Part shown: positions 43,600 to 56,709 of the stretch, piece by piece
How the letters are laid out: the number at the start of each line of letters is the position of its first letter
How positions within the stretch are numbered: position 1 is the first letter of the stretch
Source: Heterodera schachtii
Lineage: Eukaryota > Nematoda > Chromadorea > Rhabditida > Heteroderidae
Length of the DNA: 64,000 bases
Direction: 5' to 3'
Assembly (NCBI GenBank): GCA_023374025.1
Contig: SIJG01000079.1
Location: 434,001-498,000, forward strand
Made by a program: the position numbers and the translations under genes
Notes under the pieces: generated by a model
What the model was told of the DNA's origin: nothing
The model's database searches: none
Seen by the model: only the letters and a program-made list of their open reading frames with translations

Positions 43600-46500
43600 A
43601 ATTTTTATGTTTTCAATGCACAAAAATTGAAAATTTAAAAAAATATGCTTTTTTTTCTTATTCAATCAAAGGGTCAAAATATTTAAGAATGCCTTCCCTG
43701 GTCATCGGTAGATTTTTTTCGCTTATATTTACAGAATTTGATTAAAAATAAAATCATTTCCTTACGAGCTTAGACTGAAGTTGTCAATCTGTCCTTTTTT
43801 ACAATTCGTTTCCAAAATGTTTTTGTGACTTCTGTTTGTGTTTAATTTTCTGGTTTTACACTCTTTTTATAAACTATAAAATTAATTTTTATTCTAATAA
43901 AAATATATTATATGTTAGGTATATTATTCAAAAATGATTAGTTATTTCATATTTTTAACGCACTTAAAAATTTAATAACAATTATATAAATTAAAATTTC
44001 CATTAAAAATATATTAAAAAATTAATAATAAATTCATATTTTGATCAAAATTAATTTAATCATTTTTGGGAAAAAACAAGTTTCTTATGCAATAATAGTA
44101 CTCCAATTCGGATTGTAATAATAGAATATATAAAATAAAGCCAAAAAATCGAAATTGAAATTAAAATTTATTTTAATTTACTTTTCTATTTGATGCATAA
44201 GGCAATTAAAAACGAATTACTTAATTTAAATTAACCGGCTATTGTCAGATTAACAGAACGATTTATAATAATAATTAAAAAATAAACAAATTTAAAAAAT
44301 AAAAAATGACAAATAATACAATTCAATTTAAGTTAAAAAATCCATTTCACATAAGATAAAAATCAGCAGCACATACAAAAATTGATTAAACAAATAATTA
44401 ATAATAGTCAAAAAATTATTACCCAAAGAGAGTAAAATTATCATTTAACTGTAATAAACTCATAAATTATATAATTTCGATTTATGAACATGCAAAACGC
44501 ACAATCAATGATTGGTAAAACTTTTTTCGAAACATCAAGGAAATAAATTATTTTATAGTTTAGAATTTATTGAAAATATATAAATATAAATTAATTTAAA
44601 TTAATAAACAGTCTTAAATTTCAAAAAAACATTGTTTGATACATACATCATAATATTTATATTTGAAAAAAGGAGAAAAAATAAACAAATAAAAGCTGCT
44701 GTAAATAAATGAATCCAAGCATTCTTCCTAATTAGTCGCATCCATCCGTACTCAAACGGAAACGGGAGTACAGCCGAGAAATGCAAAAAGAAGAGAAAAA
44801 TTAATAAGAAAAAATATATAAATTAAAGAAGATAAAAATATAATCGAATTAAAAAAAAAGCAAAAAAAAAAATAATTTCTTTTAAAAATACCTTAAGTAA
44901 AAGCAAATCCGGATTTAAAAAAGCCGGAAAATATATAAAATAAAAAACGTTAAATATTTCCCAAATATTATATTAAATAGCTATTAACATTGTTATAGCA
45001 ATATTCTAAAAGTGATAAACCCAAACAATAAACATCCGGGAGAATGGACAATAATTTAAAAGAAAACCATTGTTTAAAAATTGTACACCTCTAAGGCTCA
45101 AATAATTACAAAAAAAAAAATCAATAAAGTTAATAAATAAATATTAAAATTTAGAAAAAAATTTGCAATATTTAACATAAGCAGATATGTACATTACATT
45201 AATTAAAAGAAAAATAAATAAAGACGCTATAATTAATTTGATCAAGAGTTCTTACTAATTGGTCGAATCCACGCTTACGAAAATGGAAATGGAAGGACGT
45301 TTCTGTTCTGTTATCGTGAATTGGAAAAAATAAAGTGAATGAATTTGAAAGATGTTATTTATTGAAAATTAATAATAAAATAAAAACATAAACGAAAGTT
45401 TAATTAAAAGAAAATGACCATTCAAAAAATAGATCAATTAACAGAAAAATTAAATAGTCTTTTAAAAATAACAAAAAATAATTAATAAATACAAAAATGA
45501 GGAAATATTAAGAAAAACATTTTTGGTGTTTACGAACGGAAGTTTAGACTTTTATTTGGATATTTTGGGTTTTTCTGCATATTTCATGCATATTTTGCCA
45601 TTTTTTGCATATGTTTTCCGATTTGAATATCTTAGGAAATTTTGATTATGCCTAAAAATAAATCCAAATGAATAAAAATTTTGATTAATTTGCACCCTTA
45701 ATTTCAAATTTGTGTGTATTTCACGACTTTATTTGCATATTTATTTATGCACATATTTTGGCCATTTTTCGTCCATTTTTTTGACAACCCTGACAATTAT
45801 AGTTAATTTATATTTTAATGCAATTTAGAGAACAAATGGAAAAAGAACAAAATGATCCGCCGTCCAAATTATAAACAATAAATTAAAATAGGTAAAATAA
45901 TTCAACCTAATAAAAAAGGTAAAAATAATTATATAAAAATGATTAATTCTTAGAAATCTCAGTTTTTTGCTTTGTTAAAAATATTTTTATATGAATTTTT
46001 AAAGAAAAAAAAATCAGACATAGATTTTAAAAGAAGTATGTGCCAAAAATATAAATTTTTAAAATATAAAAAAATGGATCAATTTACATAGAAAACTCAT
46101 AAAAAATTTACTAACTTTTTTGCTTTAATCCTGTTGAAAATGTAAAAATAAATTAAATAATGATTATTAAGTAAACACAGAATACTTAACCCAAAAATCA
46201 AAAATGACAATTAATAAAAAATAATAATAATAACAATAAATCAAATTGAATAACCAAAAGAAGATGATTTTAGAATTTATGTAAAAATCATTTAAAAATG
46301 ATTGCAAATAACGCATACAATGACAAAAAGGAATTAAATAGATCAATTAATACAAATAGAAAAATTGACTGATTTTAATTGTAATAAAAAGATCACAAAC
46401 AAAGAAATATGAAAATTTGTTTTATTTTAATAAGCTAAAAAAATTACTTTAAAAATAAATGAATATTTTAATTGACGAGAAATAAATATATAAATATTAT

Positions 46501-48165
46501 AATATTTCAACGTAAATTTAATGATAATTAGTACAACTAAACAACCTTTCTATGAAAACAATTAATTAATGAAAGAAAAGATTTATAAAAAATTAAATTT
46601 ATTTAAAACGGAATGTTAATTAATGGACGTTAGAATTAATAAAAAATTTATTTTCATAAACCGATAAATATTTTTAAAAAATGCTAAATTACAATAAAAA
46701 TTAAAAAAAGAAACAATTAATAAAGTTACTATTTCGAAAAAATAATTAAATTATTATAATAAAAAGGAATAGTACCGGAGGTTTTTAGATCTTTCGTATA
46801 TATTTTATCATCTTTTAATACATATTAAGCAATTTTCTTACATAAAAATATAATCTTTATGAACAAGAAAATTTAAAATAATGGCTAATAATTAAAAATT
46901 GAAGTTAAAAATTAAATATATATTTTCAATAAAACAAAAAAAACTTTTTAATCGTTTAAAAAGCAAAAGGAAAAAGTAGAGAATGGAAAAAACAAATATT
47001 TGAGTGAGCATTAAATAACACAATAAATAAACAAAGTTAATGGGATTGATGAATTGGAAGACTTAAAATTAAACTGAAAGAGAAAACTATTTTAAAAAAC
47101 AGAAATGACTATTTTTTATATTTTAATGATTTAAATCATATTCAAATCTACTAAGAAAAGATAAAAATATCATTATTCTGATGTGCATCCAATGTTAACT
47201 TAATTTTAAATTATACAAAAATTAATTAGAAAACAAACAAATTATTATGGAAAAATGAAACCGGTCTTTAAATAACTTAAATAATCAAACGGCGAAATAA
47301 CAATTTTTACTTATAGAAAAACGCTTTTAAACGCCGTTTCATAAAGCTAACACAATTTAAGTAAAAGCAATGCAAAAAAAGTTAAATAATAAATAATACT
47401 GTAAATTTTTTCTAATTAAAAGAAAAATAATAAAAGATAATGTAATTAAAATTGTAAATAAATAATTAACATAAAAATGTATATTGAAATAACGATAAAA
47501 AGGCCAATTAACAGAATAATAGACTTTTAATACACCAAAAAGAATTTTAAAAAAAATACAAAATAAGGAAATATTATTAATTTCACAAAATCATTAAGTG
47601 AAATATATATACTGGAAGCAGAAATGTATATAAGCAGAGGTAAACGTACGAGTAAATTTACATAAAAAACAAATTTAATTAACAAACACAATAAATTAGC
47701 AAATATTGATTTAAAAAATGGGAAAACAAAACATTTTAAATAGTGCTAATGCGAAAACTATAAAAGTTAAAATAATAAAATAAGTATTTATAATTATATA
47801 AACAAATATTAAATCGGTACAACCATTAAACTAAAGTTAACATTATTTGTTTAATTATTTTATATAACATATTTATAATTACAAAAAAAAAGTGAAAAAC
47901 CACTGATTAGCGACCAAAAAAAAGTTATATTAATCCTGGTTCTTAATTTGTAAATGTGTCCCGGTTTTTTAATTATCTCTTAATTCATTTGAAAATTAGC
48001 AATAATAATTTTCTATAAATTAAGTTTTGGATTTAAAATAATTAATATAAAATTGTTTAATAATACTTTTGTAGATTTTATCCTAATTTCGAAACTAATT
48101 CTTTTTTATTTAAAAATTAATTAAATTAATCGTTAAAATTAAGCCTAATAAATATTGAGACACAT
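43600..48165. other. AT-rich repeat desert, part 6
   Basis: Contains diverged duplicates of upstream blocks: 44140-44560 (of 28700-29230), 46090-46150 (of about 21110-21165; both have GCT.TAATCCTGTTGAAAAT) and 47030-47560 (of 27750-28600; both have GAAATGAC, ATGAAACCGGTCTTTAAA and TTTCATAAAGCTAACACAAT). A right-end-like GACAACCCTG at about 45780 has no partner. No gene supported. Confidence 0.6.
44470..44550 (-). repeat. Conserved core R2, copy 5
   Basis: Minus strand: CCTTGATGTTTCG, GTTTTACCAATC, TTGATTGTGCG, TTTTGCATGTTCATAAATCG. It is close to the 29139-29218 copy. Confidence 0.7.
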
Positions 48166-48169
48166 AATT

Positions 48170-48345
48170 TTTAAATCAAAAATTTTTGTCAAGAAGATAA
48201 ATTAATAAATTTTGAAGATGAATTTTTATTAAAATTTTTATTTCTAAAGTGTTTTTTTGAAATTAGGGTCGATTTTTAGAGTCGTATTTTTTTTTTTGAC
48301 TTTTTGTTAATAAATTTTGGGCAAAACGCCAAAATAGGTCAAATA
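48170..48345. repeat. Diverged copy of a tmc-intron repeat
   Basis: AATCAAAAATT.TTGTCAA, GATGAATTTT, TTAGGG, and TTTTGGGCAAAACGCCA.AATAGGT match 3600-3735 in order. Confidence 0.6.
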
Positions 48346-48730
48346 TGTTTTTGAACTTATAAAAAGAAAAATGGAAAAACAAAATAAGCAAAAGTTTCGA
48401 TGGCCGTATCGGCCGAATTTAAGAATCATAATATTGAAATTTCATTATTAACAAATAAAAAATGCGAAAAATAATAATTCAAAAGCATAAATAAATGTAT
48501 AATTAAATCAGATTAATATTATTTTATTTGCAAAATCTCATGAAAATAATATATAAATGCATGGTTTTTAATATTCAAATATAATAAATTAAAAATATAG
48601 TATCTTAATAAAAATGGCATATTTAACGAAAAGATTATTATTAAGAAAAAACAATCTAAATTTATTTTAATGAAAATGGAAGAACAAAACACCGCAACCA
48701 TTTTTAAAAATGGTTAATTTCCCTTTTCAA

Positions 48731-49978
48731 TTCTTTGAATTATTCTTTTAAATTCGGTTTTGCGAACTTATTCTTTTTGACAAACGAAATTGCCGGACCC
48801 TTTAAATTATCAATTTGTTTCTTTAATTACCATGCCGGTATGGCCACCGTGGCCAAATCGCTGACCCACGGATATTGGTTGATATTTGCCAGAAAAGCAA
48901 GTCATCCGTCTCCAAATTAATGTTAAACCATTTCTGTGCGTATGAATAGCGATTGTTCTGCTCATCAACAAAGTTTGTGGCGAACAAATAAACGAAAACC
49001 TTAGAAAAAATAATAATTTTAAATTGTTTATTAGGCAATTATGAAATAAAAATTGTTTTTTCTGACCATGAAAATGGCAAAAATCAGTTGGCCGAAAAAG
49101 GTGAACACTGTGTAAATGGTCATTTTGCGCTCAATTTTTGAACTGCCATCATTTTGAAGGCCGGCATTTTGACAACGGCACAATTTGTAGGCAAAAAGTG
49201 TTGCCAAATTTAGCAGCAGACAAATGACGCCGAAGAGAATGGCGGACCAAGCGGCCAACTCACTGCTGTTAATCTCCTAATTTTAAGTGCAATTTTTTAA
49301 ATTCAACATTTTTTAAGAAAATATTTTCTAAATTTTATTAGTGCCAAAAATCGAACTTTTTCTGTATTATGGTCGTCAAGAGTGAATGTGACATGTCAAG
49401 TTGAACATGGATGAACATGTCAAAACCGAAAATTGGAGCAGTGAATGGCAACGGCAAAATGAACGAAACGGCCAAGAAAAATGGAAGCGATTTTGACCTC
49501 TTCTTTTTTTTTATTTGATTGACTTTTGTATTTGGTGATTATTCGGTTTGGAAATTAATTTCGCCCTGGACATTTTGTTTTCCCTCTTTTTCATAATTCA
49601 TTGGCATCAAAATGGAGGTGAAGCGGTTGAGAAGTAAAAATGCGGTCAGCAAATTCTCCACGTGGAAAGCGTAATAAACAACAAAAGTGCCAACACGAGA
49701 CGAGGCAAGCGCAGATAAATCGGCAAGAAAAGGCCAATTCTGCAGAAGCGATGGGCAAAAACGGAGAACCTAATTGACGAGGCTCTGAAATGCTTTAAAA
49801 ATTAATTCGAATATAAAATTGCCATTTTCAAAATTATTTTTGTTTTACGCAATTCCGCGGACAATGACAAGCACAAAAAATGAGGAGCGAAAATGGCAAA
49901 AATTGGCGTTGACATCACTCCCAACTCAACGCCGTACAACAGCACGGACGGCACGCCGATGACTGTGAACATAAAAAC
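48731..49978 (-). pseudogene. Srg-type chemoreceptor (7TM GPCR), gene or pseudogene
   Basis: Minus-strand exon pieces in receptor order. About 49849-49977: VIGVPSVLLYGVELGVM, TM1-TM2-like. About 49600-49769: NLLTAFLLLNRFTSILMPMN, the TM3/NR motif typical of nematode Srg receptors. About 49338-49500: KSLPFFLAVSFILPLPF, TM4. 49067-49276: WSAILFGVICLLLNLATLFA and SSKIERKMTIYTVFTFFGQL, TM5-TM6. About 48800-48999: NQYPWVSDLATVAIPAW, the TM7 entry. Several junctions do not keep phase (TM2-TM3, and a frame change near 48900 before NQYPWV), so it is either a decaying copy or a gene whose exons I could not resolve. Such receptors sense chemicals at neuronal cilia. No close neighbours of the family are evident. 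Confidence 0.62.
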
Positions 49979-50049
49979 TTAAATTGATTTTCATCAAAAA
50001 CAGAAAGAATAAATTTTTGCGTCGCGCGGGTGTCGGTGGTAGCGAAAGG

Positions 50050-52313
50050 CGACGCTGGGAAAATTAAAAAAAAAATTTGTGAGCAATTTGTTCACGGGTT
50101 TTGATTAAAAGCAGATAAATATTGCTCTTTTTAGCCACCTTTTAAAGAAAAATTTTAAAAAAGTCTTTGGGTTTAAATTTTTAGCTTTTTATCAGATTTT
50201 ACTATAAAGATGAACATGCGGATTTTTTGGGCAAATTAAAAAAAAATTTACCGCATAAATGAGATGAAGAAAAAAATAATCAACAAATTTTTTAACAAAT
50301 AAAGTAAAAGTAGGTAGATTAATTAAAAAATAATCAATTAATTCAAAAGAAAAAGCATAACCTTTAAAAAAGAAAGATGAAAAATTAAGAGGAGTGCCAA
50401 AAATGTTAAATTTACTATTAATGGCAAAAAAAAACCTAGCAATAAGGCCAAGAAATTATAATTAATAAAAAAACAGTTTAAATATCAATAAAACCGGACT
50501 AAAAAATGAATCTTGAATTAAGCATAATTTAATAAAATAAAACAAAATAATGCAGTTATCACAAACAGAAGCCCTTTATAAATATATATTTTTTAATTTT
50601 AAATACAATAAATTAAAAATATGGTAAGAAAATTCATCCGAATAAAAAAATCACTACAGAAAACGCACAAAATTAAATTTATAAATTGTTCCTAATTTGT
50701 GAAATCATATGTTTGCAGAGCGAAATGGCGGAACAAACGTGAGTTTGAAAAAAAGTAAATGAGAATTAGGAAGGAGCTAATTGGCTAATTAAATTAAATA
50801 AAATAATAAAATAAATGAAATGAAACAACCAAATTTATCCAAGAAACTCATAAATGAATGAATTAAATTGAACAAGGAAAAGAAGATGATTGTAGAAAAT
50901 ACATATAAATAAAAAGTAATATTCTTAAAAATAATGCAAATAACGTATAAATGACAAAAAAGGAATCTAATAAAACAATTAAAACAAATTTTAATTATAA
51001 TAAAAAAGTCACAAACAGAACAAATATAATATGAAAAGTATTTTATTTTGAATAAGCTAAAAATTTACAACAAAAATAATTGAATATTTTATTCGACTAA
51101 TTTAATAAATAAACTTATTCTTGTAAATTAAATGTTTAAATTAATCTTGCTGAAAAAAAATAAGCAATTTTAAAAATATTAATTATCGAGTAATTAGTGT
51201 TATTGAAAAGCAGGAAAAATTAAATGGCTAAAGACTAAATTAAAATTCTTGAATCAAAAATGCATTATACAACACCGATTCCCATTGATTCACCTGTGCG
51301 ATTGACTGCACAGATATTAAAATATAATTTCGTGTAAATAGTAAATTTACAATAAATATTTGGCACAATTAAAGTTAATTAAACATCCATAGAAATTTGA
51401 AATTCTTATTAAATCGATTGTGACGAGTGGCGAGAATTTGGAAAAAAGAAAAAAGTTAATTAGAATAAAAAATATAATATATTTGAAAACATAAAATTAA
51501 TAACTTAGAATAATAGAACAGATGACGAAAAATTTAAAGATTTCGAAAATATAAAAATTAAATACAAAGTGAAATAAAATAAAATTTCTACAAATAAAAA
51601 TCGCTAAAAACTCAAATAATGAAAAAAATAAAAACCAAAAAAATGAAAAAATGAAAATCACTGTTACCGGAAAGAGAAATTGAGGGAAAATCTCTTAAGC
51701 GAGAATATGTTTTAAGACACTAGGAATGTGTAATTTTTATAACAATTCAATATAATCAATTTTATATATTTATTAAAAATGATTATATCAAAAATAAAAT
51801 ATTTAAAACCTTAATATATGTAATATATCGAATTAGAAAAATAAAATTCATAAAATATCTCTTAAATATAAAGTAAAAAAGTTTAAAAAAATATTCAAAA
51901 ATCGTAAATATTTATGTGAGAATTGAATAAATAAAAATAAAATCCCTCTTTTGAGGATATAAAAAACAAGCCCAAAATTCAGAGATATTAACAAAGAATA
52001 TACAACAAACCTTATTAAATCATCAAAGAAGCAATCTCTGCACTAATAATACAATTAAAAAAATAAAAATTAATTTGAATATCCAGGCTTAATGCACTAA
52101 TAATCAAAATAAAAGGAATATATAAATTAAGCATATCTATTAACTACTATATAAACAAAAAATAAGTTTTAATAAAAGTTAATATAATTAATTTAACTTT
52201 TTAATTGAAAATAATATGATTAATTAATATTCTTCAATAAAAAATAATTGTTTAAGGTATTTTTTAGAAAATAATTTTGAAAAAAAAAAAGAAAAATCCT
52301 TCACCACTCCAAC
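50050..52313. other. AT-rich repeat desert, part 7
   Basis: AT-rich with R1-type blocks (50585-50790, 51405-51480). An upstream exon for the receptor may lie at 49990-50060 (on the minus strand a frame with FRYHRHPRDA) but is not certain. No other gene. Confidence 0.5.
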
Positions 52314-53058
52314 TTCAACATCAGGGATGGGCCAAAGCGGAAAAAAAAATGCAAAACGCGAAACGCGAAATTTGCGAAATTTGCAAAAGTAAAAAATGCG
52401 AAATAAAAATAAATGCGAAACGCGAAATTGCGAAACGCGAAAGCAAAATTTTTTCTACAACTTATTTAATAGTCAAAATCATAACGCACAAATTTTAAAA
52501 ATCAATAAAAAGCATTTTTGAGGCGCGCTTTTTCCGAAAAACTTTTTGGGAAGAGGGGGCAGGCGGTGCCGGTAGGCGCCGCCGGGAAAATTTTTGGAAA
52601 TTTGAATAAAATTTGTTTACAGATTTTCACTAAAAAATAATAAAATTTTGCGATTTTTGTATTATTTTTCTAAGGATAATAAGAGTTATGGGGCGTGGCG
52701 GTGCCGATAGGCGCCGCTGGGAACTGATTTTCGCCAAAAAATACTAAATTTTGCGATTTTGAGCCTTTTTCTAAGAAAAAAATAGGAGTTTTGGGGCGCG
52801 GCGGTGCCGATAAGCGCCGCCGGGGGAAAAATTAGAAATTTTGATCATTTATAAACAAGTTTTCACTGAAAAATTAGCCAATTTATAGGTAAAATTTTGA
52901 AAAATTTTAGGGGAATTTAATCCAATTCTTAGGGGTGTAAAAGTCACGTTTCGCGCCAAAATGCGAAAGGCGAAACGCGAAAACGAAAGTGCCAAAAAAG
53001 CGAAATATGCGAAAGCGAAACGCGAAAGCGAAAGCGAAAGCCCATCCCTGTTCAACAT
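52314..53058. mobile_element. 729-bp hAT-like element with GCGAAA tandem repeats
   Basis: The element (52322-53050) has ends CAGGGATGGGC and GCCCATCCCTG and a perfect 8-bp duplication TTCAACAT (52314-52321, 53051-53058). Both subterminal zones are degenerate tandem GCGAAACGCGAAA (about 52355-52445 and 52950-53040). The middle carries three GC palindrome modules in the minus orientation (52561, 52695, 52798), spaced about 130 and 100 bases. No transposase. Confidence 0.9.
52561..52822 (-). repeat. Three tandem GC palindrome modules
   Basis: At 52561-52585, 52695-52720 and 52798-52822, each with a core like GGTGCCGATAGGCGCC. The first is preceded on + by GGCGCGCTTTTTCCG, the complement of the downstream part of the module elsewhere. 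This triplication is unique in the window. Confidence 0.8.
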
Positions 53059-53059
53059 G

Positions 53060-55900
53060 TCTTCTCCCATTTAAACATTTGTTGACCACGGAAATTTTGA
53101 ACTTTTATTTTGCCTTTTTTATTAGAAAAGATTCTAATTCATGAACATGGCCATGGAAAACCCTCCAGCAGAAGCATATTTTAAACCCAAAAATTAAATT
53201 TCGATTATTTATTGACTCTCCGTCTTAAGGGCCGCTAAAAATGCATCAATTTCTTTCTGATGTTACGAATATTTACCCAAAAGATTGATATATAAAATAA
53301 ACATAAAATTATTTCAAACATAAAAAATTCGCAGAAATTACCAAAAGTTTCACTACAGAAACGTATTAATTAAAAATGATAATTTGAAAAAAAGAAAATA
53401 AATGAATTTGGAAAGAACGAAAAATTAAAAATAAAAACTAAAAATGGAATAGAAATAATATATAAAGTAAAATATATATTGAAATATATTGAAATGACCA
53501 TTTAAAAATAAATTAATTTCACTGAAGACTTTTTATTCCTCGTTCATTTTATTATTCGTTTTTAATAAAATGATTAAATATTTGTATGAAAGCAACAATT
53601 CAGAAAATAATGAAGAAATTATAAAAGAAAAAATTAAATTAAAAAAAGATATTAGGACAAATATTAACAACGGAAGAGAACAATAAAAGAAAAGAATGGA
53701 TGAATTAATAAACAATTACACAAAATAATTATGAAAAAATAATAATATTTAAATTTAAAACAAAAATAATATTTTAAAGTAATTGTGCAAAAATAATTTA
53801 ATAAACTTTTTATTTAGCAAAAAAAAAATGAAAAGGGCATTAAATACAGCAGCTAAAGAACAGCCAACAAACAGAAGCAGGGTTTAAAGGCAATTAAAAG
53901 AAAAGTGCAATAGCAAATATTAAAATTAGTCACGAAAAAAGTTGTTTTTGTTGGATAATATTTTGAAATTTGTCATTTCAAGTGACCAATATTTTATTTA
54001 AATTTATCAAAAAAAGGATTATAGATTTAAAAATATATTATTTTGTCAATTAGATAATTGAAATGTTCTAAAAATGGATTGGGTTTGCAAACATTTGTCT
54101 CATTTCTAAGACAAATTTCAAAAAAATCCAGGTTCAGCCATGGCAAGTCTGGATTTTTCCTGGACATGATGGAACAGGCCCCTGTCCAACTTGGAACCTG
54201 TCCATGTTTTTTTTCAAAACGTCGAATCTACTTTTTTATCAAAATGAAAATTAAAATTTTTCAATTTTTACTCAATTTTCTTCAAAATTAATAAATTTCA
54301 TTTTTTTCTAAACTGCTTTTTCATATAATCTTTCGCCATTCGAGATTTTTAGCTTAAATTTAGCAAATATGAAGAAATTTACCTTGATTTAAAGGAAATT
54401 ATGTGCATATTTTTCACTTTTTATGTGCATATATTTGTTGCCCAATAAATTATCATTCATTTTATTCAATACAATTTCTCCTAAACAATAAAAAGGTGCC
54501 AATCCCCCAGCAGAAGCTTAATTATAGATTAAAAAAAAAAGAAATTTAATTAGAGCTCGGCGCTCCATTCTTAAGGATAGCCCAAAATGGAACAAATTTT
54601 ATTATTTGCCAAAAAGTGAAATTAAAATAAAAAGACAGAAATATAGATAAATGGGAAAATTTAAAATTTAAATACCGAATTTAATTATAATGGACAAATC
54701 AAAGAATTGAAAATTTAAATAGGCGAATTAAATGAGTAAATAAATGTTTTCAAAAAAATTAAATTATTTTTTTTTAAATATTCGAATACAATAAATTAAT
54801 ATAGTAAGATAATCACCCTAATTAATAGAAGAATCACTACAGACGCAATTAATTAAATTAATAATTTATTCCTAAATTATCATCCGTTTTACAAAAAAAA
54901 AATGGAGTAGAACAAATGACCATTCAAAAATAGGTCAATTAACAGAAAATCAATAGTTTTTAAAAATAACAAAAATAATTAAATTACAAAAATAAGGAAA
55001 TTTATATGTAAATATACAAAACATTGCGAAGTGAAATGTTTATCACTAATGCACAGAGCTTGCACGAGTAAATTTATATAAAAGTTAAATTTAATTAACA
55101 GACATAATAAATTAGCAAATAATTGAATTAAAATAATAAATATAAAAAACAACAAATTAATACAACAAACAATGATAGATTAATACACTTTTTAGCAAGA
55201 CATCGAAAAATATTATATATATTTTAACACCTTTAAATCAAGAAAAAATTTATTCGGAAAAGGATTATAAATTATAAAATTAATAAATATTCACAATATC
55301 CAAAAACAACTGTTTGATACATAATAATAAAATAAGATGAACATTAGTATTGGGAAATGGAGAAAAACAGTGCAAAAATGTTTTAATTCAAAAATTTTAA
55401 TTTTAATTTAAGAAAAGCGCCTTAAATTTAAAAAAAAGAATTAATTTTTTTTGGCAAGAAAAAAGTGCGCAATACAAAAATAAAAATTCAAATAATAAAA
55501 AAAACAATCTAAATAAATATAAATTCAGTCCTTTTTTCAACCCTTGCCCCAAAAAAGAAAAAATCAAAAATTTTTAGGGTAGTAATATTTGTTAAAAAAT
55601 AAAATTTCTGAAAACATAAATGAAAAATTTGGCCTCATTAGCACGTCTCTTCTAAATTTAAGATAAAAAGAAACATGAAAAATTGAATTTATTTCTCTCT
55701 AAGAAACTTTTTTTTCTCATAAAGATTAATTTTGCATAAGAATAGAGAAAAATATTACGCATTCAGTAATACAGCCATTTATTGGCTTATACATTATTTC
55801 ATGAGTTATAAGAAAAACAAAGTTTTAAACGGCTAAAATGCTTAAAATTTGCCTAGAATTTTTAAACTGGGGGTCATAAATTGACTCGGTGTGTATCTAA
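53060..55900. other. AT-rich repeat desert, part 8
   Basis: Holds the block 53195-53360 (copy of 18140-18315), a partial one at 54540-54610, an R1-like stretch at 54770-54860, and a mixed-composition repeat at 54090-54215 with CCTGGACATGATGG and TGTCCAACTTGGAACCTGTCC. No gene supported. Confidence 0.55.
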
Positions 55901-55903
55901 GTG

Positions 55904-56709
55904 CTGAGCACCAGGGATGGCACGGAATTCCGATTTCCGACTTCCGATTTCCGATTTCCGACATTTTTGGGGTCGGAATTCCGATTTCCGATTTCCGAAA
56001 AAATTTGGGACGTCGGAATTCCGACTTCCGATTTCCGAAATTTTGGATAAAAAGTCGGAAATTTTCGGAAATTTTTTTTTGAATTTTTTTTCAAAAAATT
56101 AACAATTTTTTTATAATTTTTATTAATAAATTGCACTGAAATTTTCAAAAATTTCCCGGCGGCGCCTATCGGCACCGCCGGACCCTAAAAATCTTATTTT
56201 TCTTCAGAAATTTTTGCCTCAAAATCGCTAAATTTGGTAATTTTTTGGACAAAATTTGTTAATAATTTGCATTAAAAATTATAAAATTTTCCCCGGCGGC
56301 GCCTATCGGCACCGCCGGACCTCCCCCGCCATGTTTTCAAAATTTTGAAAAAAAACGCGCCGCAAACAAAGGTAAAATTTTGATGAATTGAATAATTTTT
56401 AAGGCAAATATGTTTTAAATGGATCAAAAAATTTTTGAATCACCTTTTACTTGCTTAAGAATTAAAAATTTAGCCTATTAAAATATTTAGAAAATTTTTT
56501 ATTATATTTTGTCTTTTTTGAAAAATTTCCGATTTCCGACTTCCGAATTCCGACGTTTTTGGGGTCGGAATTCCGATTTCCGACTTCCGAAAAATTTTTG
56601 GGCCTCGGAATTCCGATTTCCGATTTCCGAAAAATTTTGGACCCCCGGAATTCCGATTTCCGATTTCCGAAAATTTTTGGGGCCTCGGAATGCCATCCCT
56701 GCTGAGCAC
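55904..56709. mobile_element. 790-bp hAT-like element with TTCCGATTTCCGA tandem repeats
   Basis: The element (55912-56701) has ends CAGGGATGGCA and TGCCATCCCTG and a perfect 8-bp duplication CTGAGCAC (55904-55911, 56702-56709). Both subterminal zones are tandem GGAATTCCGATTTCCGA-type repeats. Two GC palindrome modules (56156-56181, 56293-56318) occupy the middle, each with a GTTAATAA or TTAATAAATTGC leader. It sits inside an older D-type repeat: the sequence resuming at 56702 matches the interior of 34337-35192. Confidence 0.9.
56156..56318 (+). repeat. Two GC palindrome modules
   Basis: Both 56156-56181 and 56293-56318 carry the full 26-base consensus with core GGCGCCTATCGGCACC. The second is followed by AAAACGCGCCGCAAAC. 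Confidence 0.88.

Noticed and set aside
52849..53089. Minus-strand frames rich in Phe-Ala-Phe-Arg
   Set aside because: Translations of the GCGAAA array at the end of the 52322-53050 element.
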